Of a DNA stretch of 64,000 nt, positions 59,083-64,000 are shown one piece after another. The translations under genes and the position numbers were made by a program. The notes beneath the pieces were generated by a model. That model was not told the DNA's origin. It worked only from the letters and a program-made list of their open reading frames with translations, and searched no databases. Numbering within the stretch: the first letter of the stretch is position 1; each line of letters begins with the position of its first letter. This DNA is from Pseudomonas anguilliseptica (GTDB lineage Bacteria > Pseudomonadota > Gammaproteobacteria > Pseudomonadales > Pseudomonadaceae). Where the stretch lies: assembly GCF_021375795.1 (NCBI RefSeq), contig NZ_JAEIOI010000002.1:558001-622000 (forward strand), in the 5' to 3' direction.

Positions 59083-59880
59083 ACGGCGCGCGACATAGAC
59101 GTCGATCAGGTAACGGGCAATCGAGCGTGACGCCGGCAGCGGCGGCAGATCATGGACACTGAACCAACGTGCATCCTCGATTTCGTCTGCTTGCATAACG
59201 ATATCGCCCGACGCGTATTCGGCATGAAATCCCAGCATCAGCGAATGCGGAAATGGCCAGCCTTGACTGCCCAGGTACTGCAGGTTGCAGATCTCCAGCC
59301 CAACCTCTTCACGCACCTCACGCACCACGCAATGCTCCACCGATTCACTCGGTTCGACGAAGCCCGCCAGCGTGCTGTACACCCCAGTGACAAAGCGTGG
59401 CGAACGGGCAAGCAGAATCTCGTCACCACGGGTCACCAGTACAATCATGCTCGGCGACAGGCGTGGGTAATGTTGCTGTTCGCAACCGTCACAACGCATG
59501 GCCCGCTCACCGGGTACCTGCTGCATGGCAGCGCCACAGCGACCACAGAAGCGGTGATCGGCAGCCCATGTGGAGATCTGCGCGGCATAACTGAGCACGC
59601 GGAAGGTCTCATCATCATCGCCTTGCAGCATGAACTGGCGCAGTCCCTGCCAGAAACAACCGGACATATCCTGCGGCTGATCCAACTCAAGCAGGTAAAC
59701 GGCATCGCCCTTGAAGTGCCCCAGGCCATGCTCGGCAACCACCGGCAAGTCCTGTTTTTTCAGCCATTCACGCGGAAACAGCACGCCGTTGCTGTCCGTA
59801 AGGAAGTGCTGCCGACAATGCACCAGCGCCCAACCCCCAGGCTGCTGACAGTCGAGTACCCGCGGTTGCCAGACAGACAT
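59050..59880 (-). CDS. nudC: NADH pyrophosphatase / NAD-capped RNA hydrolase
   Basis: A 276-residue Nudix enzyme that splits NAD(H) and removes NAD caps from RNA. The zinc site is Cys112, Cys115, Cys130 and Cys133 (CGRCG, CDGC); the Nudix box runs [20 protein letters not shown]. The NADH-specific motif, SQPWPFPxS in the family, reads SQGWPFPHS here (205-213). The ATG at 59880 has GGAGG at 9 bases; a TTG at 59886 is too close to that site. Sits directly behind fimL, with 2 bases between the fimL stop and this start. Confidence 0.95.
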   Translation of the reverse strand: MSVWQPRVLDCQQPGGWALVHCRQHFLTDSNGVLFPREWLKKQDLPVVAEHGLGHFKGDAVYLLELDQPQDMSGCFWQGLRQFMLQGDDDETFRVLSYAAQISTWAADHRFCGRCGAAMQQVPGERAMRCDGCEQQHYPRLSPSMIVLVTRGDEILLARSPRFVTGVYSTLAGFVEPSESVEHCVVREVREEVGLEICNLQYLGSQGWPFPHSLMLGFHAEYASGDIVMQADEIEDARWFSVHDLPPLPASRSIARYLIDVYVARRLGQPEPVLPG

Positions 59881-59882
59881 GC

Positions 59883-61562
59883 TCAAGCCTCCAGTGGCAT
59901 GCCCAGCGCGCGCACGCTTTCGGCGGCAAGGTCGAGCACGCTCGGCTGGGTTTCCGGACGCATCACCGCGCCGGCTTCCAGGTAATACTCAAGGCTGCTG
60001 AGGGCATCGGCCAAGGTTTCCAGCATCTGCTCGGACGGCATCTGCGGCGCATCGAACATCTGCTGCTGAATATAGTCCGCACAGGCCCCCACCAACATGG
60101 CTGCGCGCTCCTGACCGAGGAACCACAAACCACCGCGAACGGCCTGCAGGCTGAACGGCACGTTGGACAGGTGCATACGCTCACCACCCGATTCCAGGTA
60201 CGCGGTAATGGCCCGCTTGGCCAGCGCCAGGCCGGCCTGTGCCTCATCGACCACAACAATGCGCGCTTCATTGAGCTGATGCAGGGCGAAGGACTCCGCC
60301 TCATCTCCTGGCTGCGCCTGGGCTGGCCGGGCATCGCGGCGCTCACCGCGCTCCAGACTGGCGACCATGCCTTCGACATACAGCACCGCATCGGCCAGCT
60401 TGTGCAGCTCCTGCGGCTGTGGCGCGCTGTCCTCGCTCCAGCTGGCAACGGTTTGCAGCTGAGCATTGAGGGAGTTACCGGCAGAACTCAGACCCACCAT
60501 GCCCAAGGTCTTGCTCAGCTTGCCGAGCAAGGCATGCAAGCTGTTGAGGCTGTCGGTCTGCAGGGTACCGCGCTCGATCAGGTCGAGCATGTCCTTGACG
60601 CTAGCCAGCTCTTCGCGAATCGCCGAACTCAACGAACGCATGACCGCCTGACCAGGCCCCGCCAGACGCTGATATTCCTCTTCGAGCAGGTGATCGGTGA
60701 ACGGCAACGGCATCAGCCCAAACACTTCACTCAGCGCCGCCGCCTGCGGGCCACGGGTATCCGCCAAGGCCACCAGATAGAGCAGTTCCTTGAGCAGGTT
60801 GCGCGGCGCTTCGTATTGACCATTGACCAGCATCTGCTTGAGTTCACGATCAATGCGCGAGAAGAGCTGTTTGCGCGACTTGCGTGGCAGCAACTGGCCG
60901 TCCACCTGCGCTTCAACCGCTGCGGCGCCCACCCAGCACAGACGGCCACGTGGCTCATTGGCGAACAGACTGTCGAGACGGGTCAAGGCCCGCCCCATCA
61001 ACTTGAGACTGGCTTGCGGATTCTGCTCTCGGATAAAACCAAGCAGACCGACCTGATACATGTGGCGCAAGCGCCGCCCTTCACTCTCGCGCGCAGCACC
61101 ATCAACCGAAGCGGGAGCGCTACGTGGCCGGGCATGGTCGAGGCGTACGCTGAAGAAAAAGCTTTCCGGCAAAGCTGGCTGACCGCCGGCCTGGCGCAAA
61201 TCATTGATGGCCGGCAGCAGCAGCTCCGGCATTTCCTGGCGATGCGCTTCGACGTTTTCCAGGTAACGGCGTAGCACGTGCAAGGCATTGCTCAAGGCTG
61301 ACAGCTGAACGTCGCGCTCTTCACCTGCACCGGCGGGAATATCGGTGGCCTGATCCAACACTTCCTGCGCCAGCAGTTCGGCACCCGCCAGTTCGATCAG
61401 ATTCAGTGTGCCGCGCACCTGATGCAGGCTTTCCACCGCCTGCTGCAGCAGGCTACCGTTGTTGCGATCGGCAATGAATTGTTCAAGGCTCAACTCAGCC
61501 TCTTCCATGGTGGTGAACAATTCATCGCGCACCAGATTAAGCGACGTGGCTCCAGATACCAT
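59883..61562 (-). CDS. fimL: FimL, ChpA N-terminal-like scaffold for twitching motility
   Basis: A 559-residue all-helical protein related to the N-terminal HPt-type part of ChpA. In P. aeruginosa FimL connects the Pil-Chp system with FimV and adenylate cyclase CyaB, affecting type IV pili and cAMP. Here an HPt-like first domain (residues ~10-110) carries SLHQVRGTL with His47 at the position where active HPt domains have their phosphorylated His; in P. aeruginosa FimL that residue is reported to be Gln (from memory). Upstream of nudC and downstream of the crotonase gene, as in P. aeruginosa. GGGAGG lies 11 bases before the start. Confidence 0.9.
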   Translation of the reverse strand: MVSGATSLNLVRDELFTTMEEAELSLEQFIADRNNGSLLQQAVESLHQVRGTLNLIELAGAELLAQEVLDQATDIPAGAGEERDVQLSALSNALHVLRRYLENVEAHRQEMPELLLPAINDLRQAGGQPALPESFFFSVRLDHARPRSAPASVDGAARESEGRRLRHMYQVGLLGFIREQNPQASLKLMGRALTRLDSLFANEPRGRLCWVGAAAVEAQVDGQLLPRKSRKQLFSRIDRELKQMLVNGQYEAPRNLLKELLYLVALADTRGPQAAALSEVFGLMPLPFTDHLLEEEYQRLAGPGQAVMRSLSSAIREELASVKDMLDLIERGTLQTDSLNSLHALLGKLSKTLGMVGLSSAGNSLNAQLQTVASWSEDSAPQPQELHKLADAVLYVEGMVASLERGERRDARPAQAQPGDEAESFALHQLNEARIVVVDEAQAGLALAKRAITAYLESGGERMHLSNVPFSLQAVRGGLWFLGQERAAMLVGACADYIQQQMFDAPQMPSEQMLETLADALSSLEYYLEAGAVMRPETQPSVLDLAAESVRALGMPLEA

Positions 61563-61612
61563 GAGCTATTGCGCCTCCCGCGTCAGTGATGAAAACAGGT
61601 GGAAGGACAGCA

Positions 61613-62434
61613 TCAGTCAGCGAACTCCGGTTTCTGCTTGCTCATGTGCGCCGTCATGGCCACACGCAGGTCAGCAGATTGCAACATGGCGGCGTTCCAG
61701 GTGGCGATGTATTCGAGGCCATCATCAACGCGGTGGTCGCGCATGTAGCGAATCATTTCCTTGGTACCGCGGATGGCCACTGGCGACTTGCTGGCGATCT
61801 CGCGAGCGATACCCATCACACCATCCAGCAAGGCATCAGCGTCAGCATAGGTGCGGTTGACCAGGCCAATATTGCGCGCCTCTTCGCCGTTGATGGTGCG
61901 CCCGGTAAAAGCCAGTTCGCGCATCATGCCGTCGCCGATGATGCGGGGCAGGCGTTGCAGGGTGCCCACGTCGGCGGCCATGCCGATGTCGATTTCCTTG
62001 ATGGAAAACTGCGCATCGACCGTCGAATAACGCATGTCGCAGGCCGAGACCAGATCGATCGCACCGCCCAGGCAATAACCCTGAATGGCCGCCAGCACCG
62101 GCTTGCTGCAATTGTCCACGGCGTTGAAGGAGGCTTGTAGCTCGAGAATCTTGCGCCGCAGCTTTTGCGCGTTGCGCCCAACATCCGGCCCCAGCTGGCT
62201 GCCGACCGAAGCCAGCATCATCAGGTCGATGCCCGAGGAAAAGTGTTTGCCAGCACCGGAGATCACCACCGCACGCACTTCATCGGTGTCATCGATCCAG
62301 CGGAAAATATCGATGATCTCGCGCCAGAAGTCGGCGTTCATCGCATTGACCTTTTCCGGGCGGTTGATCACCACATGGGCAACCTTATCTGCCAACACGA
62401 CATTAAAGGCTTTGTAGTCGGACACGGCAGTCAT
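61613..62434 (-). CDS. Crotonase-family enzyme, delta3,5-delta2,4-dienoyl-CoA isomerase-like
   Basis: A 273-residue crotonase-fold enzyme: oxyanion-hole motifs GKHFSSGIDLMML and AIQGYCLGGAIDLVSACDMRY, and KEIDIGMAADVGTLQRLPRIIG, which matches the acidic catalytic region of dienoyl-CoA isomerases (ECH1) better than that of plain enoyl-CoA hydratases. It would help oxidise unsaturated fatty acids with odd-numbered double bonds. It is 50 bases upstream of fimL, the same order as in P. aeruginosa. Confidence 0.9.
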   Translation of the reverse strand: MTAVSDYKAFNVVLADKVAHVVINRPEKVNAMNADFWREIIDIFRWIDDTDEVRAVVISGAGKHFSSGIDLMMLASVGSQLGPDVGRNAQKLRRKILELQASFNAVDNCSKPVLAAIQGYCLGGAIDLVSACDMRYSTVDAQFSIKEIDIGMAADVGTLQRLPRIIGDGMMRELAFTGRTINGEEARNIGLVNRTYADADALLDGVMGIAREIASKSPVAIRGTKEMIRYMRDHRVDDGLEYIATWNAAMLQSADLRVAMTAHMSKQKPEFAD

Positions 62435-62653
62435 CCTCAGCAGGGGCGCAAGCGCAAGATGGAAATATTCTTATGCTAAAAATCGAGCAACTATAACAAC
62501 CAACCGACAAATGTCGATGCTGGCCACTGTGACGCAGGGCACGCCATTAAAGTTAAGCTCAATTTTTACCTATCGGCGATAAGCGCTTGATCTACTGAGG
62601 TAAGCAGCGCAGCAAGGCCGGTCCGCCGTAGAACGCAGCGAACCGGCCAGGCA

Positions 62654-64000
62654 TCAGGCCTTGATGCAGTCGACGGTATACACCCCATCCTCACGCTGCA
62701 GGCCGTGCACATCGGCATCGAAACCGGGGAAGCTGCGGTCGAAGGTGCGGGCAAACGCCAGGTAATCGATGATCGAGCGAGTCTGCGCGGTAAACCGTTC
62801 GCCCGGCATGATCAATGGGATACCTGGCGGGTATGGCACCAACATCACCGCAGCGATGCGCCCTTCCAACTGCTCGATCGGCACCGCCTCGACTTCGCCA
62901 CGCACCAGTTGGTTGTAAGCATCGGCTGGCTTGATCGCCACCTCCGGCAGCACCGTGTACATGCGCTTGAGCGCCTTGGCCGTAGCATTTTCGCGGTAGC
63001 AGGCATGCAGTGCATCACACAGGTCGCGCAGCCCCATGTCCTGATAGAACGCCTTGCCGGCCTGAGCAATTGACGGCAGCACATCGCTCAAGGGCAGGTT
63101 GGCATCGTAGCTGCGTTTGAACTCCAGCAACTCGGTCAGCAGCGTGCTCCACTTGCCCTTGGTAATGCCCATGGAGAACAGCACCAGGAAGGAATACAGG
63201 CCGGTTTTCTCCACCACCAGGCCACGCTCCCAGAGAAACTTGCTGACCACGGCCGCCGGAATGCCGCGCTCATCCAGCTTGCCGTCGGCGGTTAATCCCG
63301 GCGTCACCAGGGTGACCTTGATCGGGTCGAGCAGCACGTAATCTTCGGCAACATCGCCAAAGCCGTGCCAATCGGCTTGCGGTTGCAGCAGCCAATCCTC
63401 GGTGACCACATCATCGGTGCCTTCGGCCTTGGCCGGTTGCCAGATGCTGAACCACCAGTCGTCGCTGTTGAGGTTCTGCCGCAGGTTGGCCAGGGCGCGG
63501 CGGAAACTCAGGGCCTCATCGAAGGTTTCCTGAATCAGCGAGCGTCCTGCCGGGCCTTCCATCATCGCCGAAGCCACATCCAGCGAGGCGATGATGCCGT
63601 ACTGCGGCGAGGTGGAGATGTGCATCATAAAGGCTTCGTTGAAGCGATCCCGATCCAGCTGACGCTTGCCGCCATCCTGTACATGGATCATCGAAGCCTG
63701 GCTGAACGCGGCCAGCAGCTTGTGGGTGGAATGGGTGGTGAACACCAGCGGCGTGTCTGCACTGCGCGCCGTGCCCATGCCATAACGCCCGGCATAGAAC
63801 TCGTGGAACGCCGCGTAGGCGTACCAGGCCTCGTCGAAATGTAGCACCTCGACGCTATTGCCCAGGGTCTGCTTGATCAGCTCGGCGTTGTAGCACAGGC
63901 CGTCGTAGGTCGAGTTGGTCACCACCACCAGCTTGACCATCGCCCCGCTGCTGTTCGGCACGCGCCCGCGGGCAAGCGGGCTTGCATCGATCTTCGCCTG
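62654..64000 (-). CDS. Lysine/ornithine/arginine decarboxylase, C-terminal 448 residues (gene runs off window)
   Basis: The frame stays open to the right edge, so the N terminus is missing; a GTG at 63961 is internal. The PLP-binding Lys lies in TTHSTHKLLAAFSQASMIHVQDG; LHFDEAWYAYAAFHEFY carries the Asp that contacts the PLP ring; the C-terminal domain ends near HGLQREDGVYTVDCIKA. Such fold-I decarboxylases are about 750 residues. In P. aeruginosa the neighbour of the crotonase/fimL group is the lysine decarboxylase LdcA, so lysine is the likely substrate, but lysine, ornithine and arginine forms cannot be separated from this fragment. Confidence 0.88.
   Translation of the reverse strand, partial: QAKIDASPLARGRVPNSSGAMVKLVVVTNSTYDGLCYNAELIKQTLGNSVEVLHFDEAWYAYAAFHEFYAGRYGMGTARSADTPLVFTTHSTHKLLAAFSQASMIHVQDGGKRQLDRDRFNEAFMMHISTSPQYGIIASLDVASAMMEGPAGRSLIQETFDEALSFRRALANLRQNLNSDDWWFSIWQPAKAEGTDDVVTEDWLLQPQADWHGFGDVAEDYVLLDPIKVTLVTPGLTADGKLDERGIPAAVVSKFLWERGLVVEKTGLYSFLVLFSMGITKGKWSTLLTELLEFKRSYDANLPLSDVLPSIAQAGKAFYQDMGLRDLCDALHACYRENATAKALKRMYTVLPEVAIKPADAYNQLVRGEVEAVPIEQLEGRIAAVMLVPYPPGIPLIMPGERFTAQTRSIIDYLAFARTFDRSFPGFDADVHGLQREDGVYTVDCIKA

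Overview
The window is a 64 kb piece of a Pseudomonas chromosome. The evidence is the gene set and its order: gpsA-DUF4389-sixA, fabA-fabB behind an orphan hybrid sensor kinase, kdpFABCDE, fimL beside nudC, a lipase with its dedicated foldase, and a bolA/fumC block. From memory of P. aeruginosa PAO1, these match three or more separate PAO1 neighbourhoods (around PA0853-0860, PA1606-1647 and PA1818-1824, with the lipase pair at PA2862-2863). The base composition looks lower in GC than P. aeruginosa, so a different, mid-GC Pseudomonas is likely. This is almost entirely housekeeping and conserved accessory chromosome. I saw no prophage, transposase, CRISPR array, rRNA or tRNA.

Layout. 1-4.5 kb: the 3' end of a very large tandem-repeat surface or secreted protein, followed by a lipoprotein-type TolC outer-membrane channel and a strong terminator. 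4.5-9.1 kb (minus): an ABC exporter, a DsbA-like oxidoreductase and the tRNA hydroxylase gene trhO, then an intergenic region with two MITE-like repeats, then bolA and a DUF2059 secreted protein. 9.3-13.5 kb: a DUF2804 protein, class II fumarase plus an overlapping quinone-reductase-like flavoprotein, and a drug/metabolite exporter. 13.7-17.2 kb: a DUF6316-like small protein, a thiolase, a two-domain PPK2 enzyme and a small unknown protein. 17.2-19.8 kb: a lipase-foldase pair behind a candidate sigma-54 promoter. 19.8-26.2 kb: DoxX, an MltF-like lytic transglycosylase, TatD, a chemoreceptor, a thioesterase and a CHAD protein. 26.3-30.2 kb: a moxR-DUF58-tgpA operon with 4-base overlaps. 30.3-34.6 kb: a second chemoreceptor, a flavin reductase-like protein, a small lipoprotein and a patatin-like phospholipase. 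34.8-42.7 kb: the complete kdpFABCDE potassium system, including the 29-codon kdpF. 42.9-47.3 kb: a DUF945 protein, an AI-2E family permease, DUF4892 and a GST-like enzyme. 47.3-53.3 kb: two alpha/beta hydrolases, a hotdog thioesterase, a long-chain acyl-CoA ligase, sixA, DUF4389 and gpsA. 53.6-57.4 kb: the hybrid kinase, fabA and fabB. 57.5-64 kb: a membrane protein, a TSUP exporter, nudC, fimL, a dienoyl-CoA isomerase-like crotonase and the C-terminal part of a lysine/ornithine/arginine decarboxylase that runs off the right edge.

Themes. Lipid metabolism recurs: lipase and foldase, patatin, acyl-CoA ligase, thioesterases, thiolase, crotonase, gpsA and fabAB. Signalling and surface behaviour also recur: two chemoreceptors, the orphan hybrid kinase, FimL, KdpDE and the repeat protein with its TolC. 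The least explained signals are non-coding. They are a 110 bp hairpin-rich element with 6 bp direct repeats, a two-copy dispersed repeat family, three same-face octamers upstream of kdpF, a 16 bp palindrome upstream of fabA, and the sigma-54-like site upstream of the lipase. I found no clear candidate for an entirely new multi-gene system. The closest is the repeat protein plus lipoprotein TolC at the left edge, whose partners lie outside the window.
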